Below are positions 44,085 to 53,506 of a DNA stretch of 64,000 nt, piece after piece. The notes beneath the pieces are model-generated. The model searched no databases. It was given only the letters and a program-made list of their open reading frames with translations, and was not told the DNA's origin. The position numbers were made by a program, and so were the translations under genes. Within the stretch, counting starts at the first letter, position 1, and every line of letters begins with the position of its first letter. Source of the DNA: Pedobacter sp. PAMC26386 (GTDB taxonomy: Bacteria > Bacteroidota > Bacteroidia > Sphingobacteriales > Sphingobacteriaceae); NCBI GenBank assembly GCA_014302835.1, contig CP060294.1, forward strand, positions 248,001 to 312,000, given 5' to 3'.

Positions 44085-44882
44085 ATGTTACGTCAGTTTA
44101 CCGATCAGCTTGATCATACCATTACCATTAACTATCCGCCAAAGCGAATCATTTCTATCGTGCCTTCGCAAACGGAGTTACTATTTGAGCTAGGGCTGAA
44201 TGAAGAAGTGATAGGGCTTACTAAATTTTGTGTTCATCCTGCGCAGCAGTTCAAAGCAAAAACAAAAGTAGGAGGGACGAAGAAGTTAAACATTGAGCTG
44301 ATCAGAAGCCTGAAGCCGGATTTAATTATTGGCAACAAGGAAGAAAATACAAAGGAAGAGATAGAATTGCTGCAAAAGGAGTTTCCAGTATGGATGAGTG
44401 ACATCTTTACCCTGGAAGATGCGATGAAAACAATCGCACAGATCGCTGAACTGGTAGACCGGCAGCCAGAAGCTGCCTATCTGAATTACTTGATCAATGC
44501 GGGGTTTACAGACCTACAGACTTTGGCTTTGGAACAAGGTATTGATAAAAAGGTAGCTTACCTGATCTGGAAAGGGCCATATATGCTGGCCGGTAGAAAT
44601 ACTTTTATCAATGATATCCTGGCCAAAAACGGACTGACCAATGTGGTCAAAGCTGATCGTTATCCTGTAATTGAGCTGGAAGCACTTGCTGTATTAAAGC
44701 CAGAACTGATCTTACTCTCTTCTGAGCCCTATCCTTTCAAAGAAAAGCATATTGAAGAGTTGAAAATGGCAGTTCCAGAGGCTAAAGTTATGTTAGTAGA
44801 TGGGGAAATGTTCTCCTGGTATGGAAGCAGACTGGTAAAAGCAGTCCAATATCTGTTCCAGTTACAAAAAGAATTAAAATAA
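44085..44882 (+). CDS. BtuF-like helical-backbone metal/cobalamin-binding protein, no signal peptide
   Basis: This 265-residue protein has the periplasmic-binding-protein fold of BtuF/FhuD relatives: RIISIVPSQTELLFELGL near 20-37, KVGGTKKLNIELIRSLKPDLII near 62-83, a bridging helix near 120-150 and LKPELILLSSEPYPF near 204-218. Its N-terminus (MLRQFTDQLDHTITINYP) is not a signal peptide or lipobox, and I saw no better upstream start. It follows the second ATPase gene after 17 nt. No BtuCD-type permease is nearby. It may be a cytosolic corrinoid- or metal-binding relative, or simply lie downstream of the export operon. Confidence 0.8.
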   Translation: MLRQFTDQLDHTITINYPPKRIISIVPSQTELLFELGLNEEVIGLTKFCVHPAQQFKAKTKVGGTKKLNIELIRSLKPDLIIGNKEENTKEEIELLQKEFPVWMSDIFTLEDAMKTIAQIAELVDRQPEAAYLNYLINAGFTDLQTLALEQGIDKKVAYLIWKGPYMLAGRNTFINDILAKNGLTNVVKADRYPVIELEALAVLKPELILLSSEPYPFKEKHIEELKMAVPEAKVMLVDGEMFSWYGSRLVKAVQYLFQLQKELK

Positions 44883-44937
44883 ATTCGCTTAGAATGAATG
44901 CTTTAGCTATTTAGGTGCAAAATAAATGCAAAAGGTT

Positions 44938-44967
44938 TTTGAGAATTGATAACTATCTCTATCTTTG
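44938..44967 (+). promoter_or_regulatory. Housekeeping-type promoter of tRNA-Leu
   Basis: TTTG at 44938-44941 and TATCTTTG at 44960-44967 match the Bacteroidota -33/-7 pattern TTTG-N19-TAnnTTTG with an 18-nt spacer. Transcription would begin near 44974, about 28 nt before the mature tRNA. Confidence 0.65.
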
Positions 44968-45001
44968 CAGTCCAAACAAAAACAAAAAACAAATCCTATA
45001 T

Positions 45002-45083
45002 GCGGATGTGGCGTAATTGGTAGCCGCACCAGACTTAGGATCTGGCGCTTCACGGCGTGGGGGTTCGAGTCCCTTCATCCGCA
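45002..45083 (+). tRNA. tRNA-Leu (anticodon UAG)
   Basis: The 82-nt molecule has a 7-bp acceptor stem, GCGGATG (45002-45008) with CATCCGC (45076-45082), and discriminator A. The anticodon arm CCAGA-CTTAGGA-TCTGG gives anticodon TAG (UAG), which reads CUA leucine codons. A long class II variable arm follows, as expected for leucine, and the T-loop GTTCGAG is present. CCA is not encoded. A promoter lies just upstream and a terminator downstream. Confidence 0.96.
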
Positions 45084-45091
45084 CAACAATT

Positions 45092-45121
45092 AAAAGCAGT
45101 CTTAACGACTGCTTTTTTTTT
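45092..45121 (+). terminator. Intrinsic terminator after tRNA-Leu
   Basis: A 7-bp perfect stem AGCAGTC (45095-45101) with GACTGCT (45107-45113) and a 5-nt loop is followed by a run of T. It lies 12 nt after the tRNA end. Confidence 0.85.
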
Positions 45122-45201
45122 GGTCTTATAATTCTATTCGAATTTTAACCTTCCCCCCCTGACCCTTTTCTCCAATTTCAAACATTCTGGTAAATGATTT
45201 T

Positions 45202-45231
45202 AAAAAAAGGATGCCCCAAAATAGAACACCC
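45202..45231 (-). terminator. Terminator of the minus-strand phosphoesterase operon
   Basis: Read on the minus strand, GGGTGTTC pairs with GGGGCATCC (8 pairs, some G-T) and is followed by seven T. It sits about 34 bp after the stop of the YncE-like gene, the last gene of the operon. Confidence 0.6.
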
Positions 45232-45264
45232 TATTTTTAAAATGCTAAACGGAATTCTTGAATA

Positions 45265-46275
45265 CTATTGTAATTTATAGACCAGTACTTTAAAAGTTCC
45301 TGGAATAGCATTTTTTGTTCCCTTCTCAAAATCTGCCACACTAAAGTATATTTTATGTGTATCTGTATCCAAAGCCATTGTTTTAGCTCTGTATTGTGTG
45401 GTTAGTGTTTGTATGGGGCTATAGCTATCTGGTGTATCCTGTTTAAATATAGAAGTTGTACCATCTCCATTCGAAACCAGGACAATCTTGTTTTTGGCAT
45501 CATAAATAACCGCATCTACGCCTGCTCCAATAGATAGCGTCTGCACTACCTTACCAGTAGCAATATCCACCACACTTAAACCCTTGTTTTGACGGCAAAC
45601 AGTAAATAAGCGCTGATTAGTTTGATCAATTGCCAAACCCGTTGGGCCACCGCAAGGAGCTAATGCGTAATTCTGAGTGACTTTTAAAGTTTTGGAGTCG
45701 ATGACATTCAGGCTGTTTTTGTCTTCCAGGTTGTTATATATTAGTCCCTTGCCATCGGCAACAGCAAATTCAGGTGCTCCGTTTAAAGCTACCGTGCCTG
45801 ATTGTTCCATACTGGTCGGGTCAACTACTGAGGCATCATTACTATCGCCATTGAAAGTAAATACTTTTTTGGAGAACGAATCGTAAATGATCGCATCCGG
45901 GCCTTTGCCAGTGATCGGAATAGTTTTAATGATTTTTAATGTTTGGGTATCAAAGGCAACTACAGCATTTGCTTTACCGTCACTTATAAATCCGCGGTTC
46001 AATTCATTGACAATAGCGATTCCGTGCACACCTTTCATATTGGAGATGATTCCTTTTACTTTTTCAGTTTTAAGATCGATCACATTGACTGCTGTGCCAT
46101 GAGATAAATATAAAGTATGGTTAGGCTGATCAAGATACAGGTAATCATACCCCCCGTTTCCGGGTACCTGGATAGTTTTGTCAAAAACGTATTTACTGTT
46201 TTGTGCCAAAACCTTTGGGGCATACATACCGATACAAACGGTTATAGCCATTGCGAATAAGATATTTTTTTTCAT
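45265..46275 (-). CDS. YncE-like beta-propeller protein, secreted
   Basis: This 336-residue protein has a signal peptide (MKKNILFAMAITVCIGMYAP, cleavage after VLAQ near 25). The mature part is made of YVTN/NHL-type propeller blades: HTLYLSHGTAVNVIDLKTEK, GFISDGKANAVVAFDTQTLK, LFTVCRQNKGLSVVDIATGK and KIVLVSNGDGTTSIFK. It is the last gene of a four-gene minus-strand operon, 30 nt after the phosphoesterase, which carries a similar propeller. Propeller proteins of this type usually act as binding or scaffold modules. No catalytic residues are apparent. Confidence 0.88.
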   Translation of the reverse strand: MKKNILFAMAITVCIGMYAPKVLAQNSKYVFDKTIQVPGNGGYDYLYLDQPNHTLYLSHGTAVNVIDLKTEKVKGIISNMKGVHGIAIVNELNRGFISDGKANAVVAFDTQTLKIIKTIPITGKGPDAIIYDSFSKKVFTFNGDSNDASVVDPTSMEQSGTVALNGAPEFAVADGKGLIYNNLEDKNSLNVIDSKTLKVTQNYALAPCGGPTGLAIDQTNQRLFTVCRQNKGLSVVDIATGKVVQTLSIGAGVDAVIYDAKNKIVLVSNGDGTTSIFKQDTPDSYSPIQTLTTQYRAKTMALDTDTHKIYFSVADFEKGTKNAIPGTFKVLVYKLQ

Positions 46276-46305
46276 GTTTTAAAATTGTTTTTTTGAGCGT
46301 AAATA

Positions 46306-49032
46306 TTAATCGTCGTCTTTACCGGAGAGTTTCACTGGATAAGGTCTTTTACCTTTGGCAGCAAACCACAATATCCTGTTCATTACCTCGTCGTTTCCAC
46401 CGTCGATATGGTCATATTCAGGTTTAGAAGATTGTTTAGCGTAATGCAAAGCCATTCCTTTCAGTGTAGTTAATTGAGGACTGATTTTGTTCAGGGGAAT
46501 TTTATTGGCTACACATTGGTAAGTATAAGCTGAGGGTTTACTGCTAAAACAGTCAAACATAGGCAGGGCAGTTGCATCAATGATATTCATTGGAGGCAGA
46601 CCTAAAATTTGCTCAATAGAACGCACCATGCAAGTTTGATTGTAGTTTTTACTCACCTTATTTTGTAATCTGCTATAAGGACTGATGACAAAACCGGTTG
46701 TGCGATACGCGGAAACATGATCCCATCCGGCCTGTGAATCATCCTCGGTCACAAAGATTACGGTGTTTTTCCAGAAGCGGCTTTTTGATATTGCTTCAAC
46801 AATACGACCGAGTGCCAAATCATTATCTGCAACCATGGCATCTGGTGTCGGATAGCCGGGTCTTGTGCCTACCGTGTGATCGGCTGATAAGGCCATAATC
46901 ATTAGCTGAGGTAATTGATCTCCAGGTTTTTTTTCATAATCGTTCAGTTCTTTGATAAAAGCTGAGGCCCTGAGCTGTTCATTAATTTTATGTTCATCAG
47001 ACCCCGGATAATTTGGAGATAACAGCGGTCTGACCCGGGATATAGTACTGGTATTCTTAAATACAAAGGGTTTACCAGTCTTATCGTTATTGTAAATATC
47101 ACTCCAGCTCAGTTTATTGTCGAAATGAACCGCGCAAGCCTCTCCATATATTCTCACTGTTTTACCATGATCTGCGGCATTGTTCCAGATAAAACCATTG
47201 CCATCATAAACCAGCGCATCTTCCTGTACATGCGGATAACTCCTGAACCAGGATCTTACACTCTTTTCAACATAATCGGTGACCATAGCCGCATCTGTCC
47301 ACTGATGTCCTTCAGCAGAGCATTTCCCTGCTGCATAGTAATTATCCAGTAGTAAGAAGTTATTGGCCAGCTGATGTTGATTAGGCGTAACACTATCTCC
47401 GTAAATACACAATGATTTAGCGCCGTTGCCATTGGGCATATCGCCTAAAACCTGATCATAAGTGCGATTTTCCTTAATAATATAAAGCACATGCTTAAAT
47501 ACGGAAGGCTCTCCGATCCGTTCAGGTATTGGTTTTGCCGGAATATTTTTACGAGGTAGTAATCTGGAAATCTGTTGTCTGAAACTCAGGTTAAGGTCTT
47601 GTACCTTTTTCGTGTAGCGTAGTAACTGGTTGTCATCCGGGAGGGCTATAATAGAAACGGTTGCTTTTTGGTGATGAGAGTTAAAGGCTTTGGGGCTGTG
47701 TTCATCCAGTTCTCCAGCTAAATCTGCCTTGTTGATTTCCTGATTGCTCACCCTGGCGCCTTCGCCTTCCAGGTTAGTCACAAATAGCGTATTTTCATCG
47801 ATTTCAAGACCACCAGGATAGGCTTCTGTAGGGATGAACCCCTTAACCTGACTATTGCCAATTCCTTTATCCGCTGCCTTTTTACCTAATTTTACTACGC
47901 AAACTGCATTGTCAAGTCCGTTTGCTACATATAAAATTGTGCCTGCGGCATTAATGGCCAATGCATTAGGTGTATCCCCAATATAACTTTTTTTGCCGGG
48001 GTTTAATTTCACATCAATGGTCTCCACGGTTTGGCGCGTACTTACAGCAATCACAGAAACCTGGTCACTATTTCCATTAGCCACATAAACAAAAGCCTCA
48101 TCAGCACTGCTGATAATGGCATTAGGATGCAGACCAACCGGTATTTCCTGAATTAGATTACCTTTTTCCAAGCCAAACACAGTGACAGAACCTTTTGCCG
48201 TTGCCCCGGTTTTAGGATCGATATAAGTTTTACCATAAGGTACACCAGCGGTTTCATGGCCAACTGTATTTACTGGTTCAGGGCCAGCCCAGTTGGTGAT
48301 AAAAATCTGATTTTTGGCTATAGTGATACCATAAGGTGCCACACCTGTAGCTTTTGTCCAAATGGTTTGATGGGTAGAAAGATCGATCTTGATCAGTTGA
48401 TTATTGCCATTCAGCACCACGTATAAATAATTGGTGCCATTCTCTTTATGGATGGCCAGATCATTTGGTAAAGCCAGGGGAGACTCTCCTTCAGCTTTAA
48501 AACTAAAAGCGTGGCTGATACTGATTTTTGTTCCGTCAAAAGTTGCCTGGAAAACATAGGATTTAGAATCTTTCCCTTTACCGGCTGCAGCGCTCCAGTA
48601 AATTTGTAGCTGATTGCCGGTTTTTAAAACTTTTAATCCTGAATACGTACTTGAAAGACCTTTATAAAGATTATTTTGCTTATAAGTCCAGCGGGTAATC
48701 ACTTTTTTTACTACAGTATCAATTATGGTGATGCCGTACCTGTCTTCCACTGCGATCAGTTTACTCCCCGGTATGAGTTTCACATCCATACTGTGGTTTT
48801 CCTGTTCAGGGTCGCCAAATGAAACCACTGTTCCTGCTGGTTCAATGATCCTGTTATAGGGCATTAAAACAGGGAGTACGCTCCTGTTAAGCGTACTGTC
48901 ATCATAAGCACTGTGCATATTTTCCTGCTCGTTCCCTGTTGTTTGCTGATTACTACCCAGGTTATGGCAGGAGGTCAGCGAGATCAGTAAACAGCTAATA
49001 AAAATAATTGGTAACCCTATCTTGTTCGTCAT
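46306..49032 (-). CDS. Lipoprotein with YncE propeller and phosphoesterase (alkaline-phosphatase superfamily) domain
   Basis: This 908-residue lipoprotein has the lipobox LTSC (Cys22). The N-terminal half (about 60-430) has YVTN propeller blades (NGNSDQVSVIAVSTRQTVET, ANGLDNAVCVVKLGKK). The C-terminal half (about 505-900) is a PF04185-like phosphoesterase: YIIKENRTYDQVLGDMPN supplies the first metal site, and EDDSQAGWDHVSAYR the second. This combination corresponds to the bifunctional YncE/alkaline-phosphatase family of Bacteroidota. The likely activity is phosphomonoester or phosphodiester hydrolysis at the cell surface or periplasm; the substrate is unknown. The TonB receptor and beta-helix lipoprotein genes upstream suggest uptake of the released compound. 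Confidence 0.9.
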   Translation of the reverse strand: MTNKIGLPIIFISCLLISLTSCHNLGSNQQTTGNEQENMHSAYDDSTLNRSVLPVLMPYNRIIEPAGTVVSFGDPEQENHSMDVKLIPGSKLIAVEDRYGITIIDTVVKKVITRWTYKQNNLYKGLSSTYSGLKVLKTGNQLQIYWSAAAGKGKDSKSYVFQATFDGTKISISHAFSFKAEGESPLALPNDLAIHKENGTNYLYVVLNGNNQLIKIDLSTHQTIWTKATGVAPYGITIAKNQIFITNWAGPEPVNTVGHETAGVPYGKTYIDPKTGATAKGSVTVFGLEKGNLIQEIPVGLHPNAIISSADEAFVYVANGNSDQVSVIAVSTRQTVETIDVKLNPGKKSYIGDTPNALAINAAGTILYVANGLDNAVCVVKLGKKAADKGIGNSQVKGFIPTEAYPGGLEIDENTLFVTNLEGEGARVSNQEINKADLAGELDEHSPKAFNSHHQKATVSIIALPDDNQLLRYTKKVQDLNLSFRQQISRLLPRKNIPAKPIPERIGEPSVFKHVLYIIKENRTYDQVLGDMPNGNGAKSLCIYGDSVTPNQHQLANNFLLLDNYYAAGKCSAEGHQWTDAAMVTDYVEKSVRSWFRSYPHVQEDALVYDGNGFIWNNAADHGKTVRIYGEACAVHFDNKLSWSDIYNNDKTGKPFVFKNTSTISRVRPLLSPNYPGSDEHKINEQLRASAFIKELNDYEKKPGDQLPQLMIMALSADHTVGTRPGYPTPDAMVADNDLALGRIVEAISKSRFWKNTVIFVTEDDSQAGWDHVSAYRTTGFVISPYSRLQNKVSKNYNQTCMVRSIEQILGLPPMNIIDATALPMFDCFSSKPSAYTYQCVANKIPLNKISPQLTTLKGMALHYAKQSSKPEYDHIDGGNDEVMNRILWFAAKGKRPYPVKLSGKDDD

Positions 49033-49050
49033 ATTTGAGAAAAATGTTGT

Positions 49051-50259
49051 TTAATGCTGATTGCCTTTTCCATCAGTGGTATAAGCCCCCAGGTCCTGGT
49101 TATATTTGTTGTTACCTGTACCGTACGCAGGAGAGCCATTTTGTAAGCGGAAATTGTTAAGATTAGGAAAACCATTGGGAGCGGCTACAGTACCATCAAA
49201 TTTAACGAATAATGGGTCGTAATTTCCTATTGTATTTGAAATCAAGTCGGTAGCTTGTGGAGTTCCCGAAGCGCCGGCCGGATAAAAGTTATCTCTTATA
49301 TTGATTTTGATTGTTGGAACAACCAGATCTGTGAAAGTATCTACCGTTGCATAGAACAGGTTATTACCATAATTGGTATTCTTGACATCTGCATCATTAA
49401 AAATTTCAAGTCCGTGGTAACAGTTGACAAAGATGTTGTTGTAAATATGACCTATCGCATTTACACCGACAGAAACAGAACGGCCGGGTTCAGCAGAGCC
49501 TCTTCTCCATCCAACAGAAACGATGGTATTGTTATATACAGCTACTTCTGTTTGTGGGAATGGAATAGTTTTACTGGTTTCGAGCTTAATTCCACTGCCA
49601 GCCTGGCTAAAGATGACATTATAAGCAACTATACCCGTTGCGCCCGATTTCAGGTTAATACCTTCTCCATCAGTACTGCCAGACGAACTGATTGTATTTC
49701 TAAGAATGGTTACTTTAGCACCAAATAGCCCCATCAAATCATCCTGTCCGTTAGAGAACCAGGAATCTTCTATATCTACGGGAACATTAAGTTTACTGAC
49801 AACTAGTGTTCTGCGGGGATTCCCGGCAAGATCAGGGCCGCCAGTATTGTCAATATGTGTCCACTTGATATTTACCGCCTGTGCAGTATCACATTGAAAA
49901 CCTCCCCAGGTACCCGGCTTATTGGTATCTGAATTAAACGTTACTGGTTTGTCTTGTGAACCTAGCAGGTTCAGTACACCATTTATGTTGAACTGTGCAT
50001 TGTTTTTAACCACTATAATCGCACCCGGCTGCGCGGATAAGGTGTCGCCTTTTTTTACGGTAATATCACCGGTCACCGTATAGGTTTGACCGGCTAGTAA
50101 AGTCCCCTTTGTAAAGCCGCTGATGTCACCTGCACTGATCGGGCTTGACGTTGGTATTTTGACTTCATTAAATGTAGTTACTTCTGCTTTTTTACAGGAA
50201 GAAATAATGGCTGCCAATAAAATGCCAGCTATCATTAGATAAATACTTTTTGTGCTCAT
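49051..50259 (-). CDS. Right-handed parallel beta-helix lipoprotein
   Basis: I start it at ATG 50259 (402 aa). An ATG at 50286 would overlap the TonB receptor gene, while 50259 gives a good lipoprotein signal (MSTKSIYLMIAGILLA then IISSC, Cys22). The body shows short repeated turns typical of a pectate-lyase-like beta-helix: AQFNINGVLNLLGSQDKPVT, WFSNGQDDLMGLFGAKVTIL, GIVAYNVIFSQAGSGIKLE and HIYNNIFVNCYHGLEIFNDA. No clear lyase active site is visible. It lies between the TonB receptor and the phosphoesterase genes, so a surface binding role in the same uptake system is plausible. Confidence 0.86.
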   Translation of the reverse strand: MSTKSIYLMIAGILLAAIISSCKKAEVTTFNEVKIPTSSPISAGDISGFTKGTLLAGQTYTVTGDITVKKGDTLSAQPGAIIVVKNNAQFNINGVLNLLGSQDKPVTFNSDTNKPGTWGGFQCDTAQAVNIKWTHIDNTGGPDLAGNPRRTLVVSKLNVPVDIEDSWFSNGQDDLMGLFGAKVTILRNTISSSGSTDGEGINLKSGATGIVAYNVIFSQAGSGIKLETSKTIPFPQTEVAVYNNTIVSVGWRRGSAEPGRSVSVGVNAIGHIYNNIFVNCYHGLEIFNDADVKNTNYGNNLFYATVDTFTDLVVPTIKINIRDNFYPAGASGTPQATDLISNTIGNYDPLFVKFDGTVAAPNGFPNLNNFRLQNGSPAYGTGNNKYNQDLGAYTTDGKGNQH

Positions 50260-50275
50260 GTCGATCGTTTTTGAA

Positions 50276-53011
50276 TTATAAAGCATAACGGAAACCCAGG
50301 TTAAAACTCACATTATAAACATCCTTAGCTTGTACCAGGTTGTTGATTTTAATCGTTGTTGGGGTATTCAGCAGGTTATTGACTTTGCCGGTCAGGGTAA
50401 AGTGCTTACTGACTAATTTTTCGCCTGATAAAGCCAGAAAGGACTGTGGCTGGATATAATAATCATAACCATAACCATCGTAAACAAATGGAATCGTTTT
50501 GCTGGTAAAAGTATAAGCCAACTGAGCAAAGGCCCTGTGTTTATCATTTTTGTATAATAACGATACATTCAGTACATCACCTGTTTGCCCCTGTAAAGGC
50601 CTGTCCTGCAATTTGTCAACAGTAACTGTATGCAAAACACCCTGGGCATCTGAAGTAGTTGAATTGAATGACTTTGTCGTTTTAATGTTAGAGTAAGTGT
50701 AGGTATAATTACCAGATACCCCGAAATCACCAAAGTATCTGCTATAGACAATTTCGGCTCCCAGAACTTTAGCTGTACCAAAGTTTTGAGGAGCAGTTTG
50801 TGCCTGACCCCCTGCGTCCAGATTCTTTAAGGCAAATTCTATTGGGTTTTTTATATTCTTATAAAATGCACCTACAAAAAACTGTTCCTCATTTTTTGGG
50901 AAAAGCTCATAACGTAAATCGAAATTATTGGCTTCTGAGTGCAAAAGATCAGGGTTCCCCGTTACATCAGTAGCCTCTCCACGGGTTGGGGTGGGTACGA
51001 GTTCATACAAAGCAGGACGTGAAATCGATTTGAAAAATGAAGCTCTCAGATTAGAAAGCTCATTAAGCTTGTATTTTAACTGTAGACTTGGCAGCAAATC
51101 GGTATAGGTCTTTTTTGCATTACTTCTTTCATCGGGTATTACAGGATTTGTATTATAGCCTTGTTTAGTGTCTTCTACACGTATGCCACCTATGATATCA
51201 AGTTGATGCAGTTGCAATCTGAATTGTCCATAACCTGAAGTGATGTTTTCATATGCCGTATAATTGGCTTTATCATGCAGGTCAGTTCCGGTCGTATTAT
51301 ATACGTTCCAATTGGTGCTATAAATATCTGTAAAGACACTTTTAACACCATTTGCTTCGGCTGCAGCTTTTAATTGATATTCATTTTGGTTATTAAAACG
51401 TGTACTATGGCGGTAAAGTCCTCCGGCTTTTAATTGCAAGGAATTATGTGCATTCAGGTCTGTCGTGTAAGTCAGGCTACCGGCTGCACTTAAATCTTTA
51501 TTGCCGTTTTTTTGCCATATCCTGGAAATGTTATCATAATAATCTGGTGTGCTTGAGTGATCTGGATTGATCAGGCGATTTAGTGTCAGGTCGGCTCTGT
51601 CAGGAGAGTTTGCTGTTGCATTCGAATATACACCTGTCCAGTCAAACTGAAAATGATCAGCAATGATATGTTTACCACTCAACTTCAAATTCTCAGTATA
51701 TTGATTTTGAATATAAGAGCGGCTATCATTGTATACTGTTCCTGTTCCAGGACCAACGCGGCCCCCATTATTTCCAATAATCGAAGTATCAATGCTCAAA
51801 CGGGTCTGGGCTAAATAAGTATAAAGGAATACGTTGTCTAAGGCTATCTTATTTTTGTCATCAATTTTATAATCCACATGTGCTGATAAACCATTATTTA
51901 ATTGCTGCGTTGAATATGTCCGGTTTGCGATATCCGAGATCACTGGTTTATTGTCGTTTTTCGGATCGAAAATGGCAATATTAAATTCAGAATTGGTACC
52001 ATAATACTGATTCTGATAACTGTCAGCAATAATAATCCCCAGTTTATTGTTTAAGAATCTTTTTCCAAAAGTAAAACCTGCCAGTGAGGTTAGCGGTGCA
52101 TTGTTTTTAGTGAAGTCAAGATTGGGTCTTGTAAAATATCCTCCGGGCACTTTATAATCGGGGCCAAATCTTTCAGTTGGACTTTTCCGCAAGACAGACC
52201 CTTGATTAAAATTATCGTATTTACGGCCAAAAAAAATTGCACTATAGCCGACAGAAGCATTAGCTTTAAAATACTCATGCTCAGGGGCATCTTTAAACAC
52301 CAGGTTAACTGTACCACCAATGGCATCTCCTTCCATATCTGGGGTAAGGGTTTTACTAACTTCTATGCGGTCCAGAAGATCAGAGGGAACTACACTCAGT
52401 GAAATAAACCGCGAAACTGGGTCGGGGCTGGTTACTTTAACCCCATTAATCAGTGTATTGTTATAACGGGGCTCCATTCCTCTTATAATAGCATAGGCAT
52501 CATCCGAACCGCTGTTGCGTTGAAGAGTTACTGCGGATACCCTGGTGAGGGCATTGGCCGCGTTAATGTCAGGAGAGCGTTCCATCGCTCGGACCGACAA
52601 AACATTTGTAATATTAGCTGCCGTTTTTTCAGATTTTCTGGAAGAGGATTCATTGCTTTCATTGAGTTTGCCGTAAAGCGTTACTGTTTTTAAATTTTGA
52701 CTGCTTTCTGCTAAAGGAATCGTGATTTCCAGCACCTCATTGTCTTTAACCTTTACTTCTTGCTCGAACTTTCCAAAACCAATATATTTAACCTTGATTT
52801 TGTATTTGCCAGCACTGAGCTTATTAATCTCGAAATTTCCGAAGGCATCGGTAGTGGCGCCTTTGTTTAAACCATCCAGATGTACATAAGCTCCAGGTAA
52901 GGGCTCCTTGCTTTTGCTGTCTGCTATTCTCCCTTTGATCACAGCGGTTTGCGCTGAGGCAACAGTAGCGCTTAGGGTAAAAATAATAATTGCGTAAAAT
53001 TTGCTGATCAT
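50276..53011 (-). CDS. TonB-dependent outer-membrane receptor with N-terminal carboxypeptidase-like domain
   Basis: The protein has 911 residues from ATG 53011, chosen because it gives a clean signal peptide (MISKFYAIIIFTLSATVASAQ); the frame is open to 53056. A CarboxypepD_reg-like domain follows (about 22-110, GRIADSKSKEPLPGAYVHL). The plug domain (about 125-240) has AYAIIRGMEPRYNNTLINGV and DMEGDAIGGTVNLV. The rest is a 22-strand-type barrel ending LGFRYAL. This resembles Oar/FepA-like receptors rather than SusC, and there is no SusD neighbour. It leads the phosphoesterase operon. The ligand may be a phosphorylated compound or a metal complex, but the sequence does not tell. Confidence 0.92.
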   Translation of the reverse strand: MISKFYAIIIFTLSATVASAQTAVIKGRIADSKSKEPLPGAYVHLDGLNKGATTDAFGNFEINKLSAGKYKIKVKYIGFGKFEQEVKVKDNEVLEITIPLAESSQNLKTVTLYGKLNESNESSSRKSEKTAANITNVLSVRAMERSPDINAANALTRVSAVTLQRNSGSDDAYAIIRGMEPRYNNTLINGVKVTSPDPVSRFISLSVVPSDLLDRIEVSKTLTPDMEGDAIGGTVNLVFKDAPEHEYFKANASVGYSAIFFGRKYDNFNQGSVLRKSPTERFGPDYKVPGGYFTRPNLDFTKNNAPLTSLAGFTFGKRFLNNKLGIIIADSYQNQYYGTNSEFNIAIFDPKNDNKPVISDIANRTYSTQQLNNGLSAHVDYKIDDKNKIALDNVFLYTYLAQTRLSIDTSIIGNNGGRVGPGTGTVYNDSRSYIQNQYTENLKLSGKHIIADHFQFDWTGVYSNATANSPDRADLTLNRLINPDHSSTPDYYDNISRIWQKNGNKDLSAAGSLTYTTDLNAHNSLQLKAGGLYRHSTRFNNQNEYQLKAAAEANGVKSVFTDIYSTNWNVYNTTGTDLHDKANYTAYENITSGYGQFRLQLHQLDIIGGIRVEDTKQGYNTNPVIPDERSNAKKTYTDLLPSLQLKYKLNELSNLRASFFKSISRPALYELVPTPTRGEATDVTGNPDLLHSEANNFDLRYELFPKNEEQFFVGAFYKNIKNPIEFALKNLDAGGQAQTAPQNFGTAKVLGAEIVYSRYFGDFGVSGNYTYTYSNIKTTKSFNSTTSDAQGVLHTVTVDKLQDRPLQGQTGDVLNVSLLYKNDKHRAFAQLAYTFTSKTIPFVYDGYGYDYYIQPQSFLALSGEKLVSKHFTLTGKVNNLLNTPTTIKINNLVQAKDVYNVSFNLGFRYAL

Positions 53012-53239
53012 ACAATTTTGTTTTTTTAGCAAACTACCAGTTGAATTTTGGAGCAATTCTGATTAAGTGGTTAGTATTCAGTTTGTTAATATAATGGTAA
53101 TGTTGGTTTAATAATCAGCTAGTTGTGATGTCTGAATGAGAGACTGGGGATTTGTTGATGAAACATTAGCTTAACATATCTTCTTTAAGATGCAAACACC
53201 TCAGTATAGAACATGTTGTGTCTGTTCCTGTCCTGAGAT

Positions 53240-53315
53240 GGGGTTACCTTGGGGTTAAGATGGGGTTGGGATGGGGTTGGCTTGGGTCGAAGCATCCCAA
53301 CCCCATCCCAACCCC
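53240..53315. repeat. G-quadruplex-prone inverted repeat
   Basis: Four GGGG runs (53240-53243, 53251-53254, 53262-53265, 53273-53276) with short loops form a strong quadruplex motif on the plus strand. The last part, GGGGTTGGGATGGGGTTGG at 53262-53280, is a perfect 19-bp inverted repeat with 53297-53315 around a 16-nt spacer. The sequence could form either a quadruplex or a very stable hairpin. Confidence 0.85.
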
Positions 53316-53506
53316 GTTTCAAATACGCTTTAAAGTCAACGCAAATAGAGCCGATAAGTGGCTCTGTTAATAGGTTAACCGCATCTTGAATCAATCTATT
53401 CAATTGTCAGTTCCAAATCTGTCAGGTCTTTTTCATTTTTTAATACTTGGTCCTATTTGGTAAATCACCCTTATACTTGCCCTGAAGGCGTAATTTTATA
53501 ATTAAC

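Noticed and set aside
50260..50286. Upstream start for the beta-helix lipoprotein gene
   Set aside because: It would add nine residues before a clean lipoprotein signal and overlap the TonB receptor stop. ATG 50259 fits better.
53185..53403. A 72-codon minus-strand ORF in the gap before tig
   Set aside because: It lies over the G-rich inverted repeat, encodes a low-complexity Pro/Ser/Thr stretch and has no family likeness or conserved context. It looks like a by-product of the repeat.
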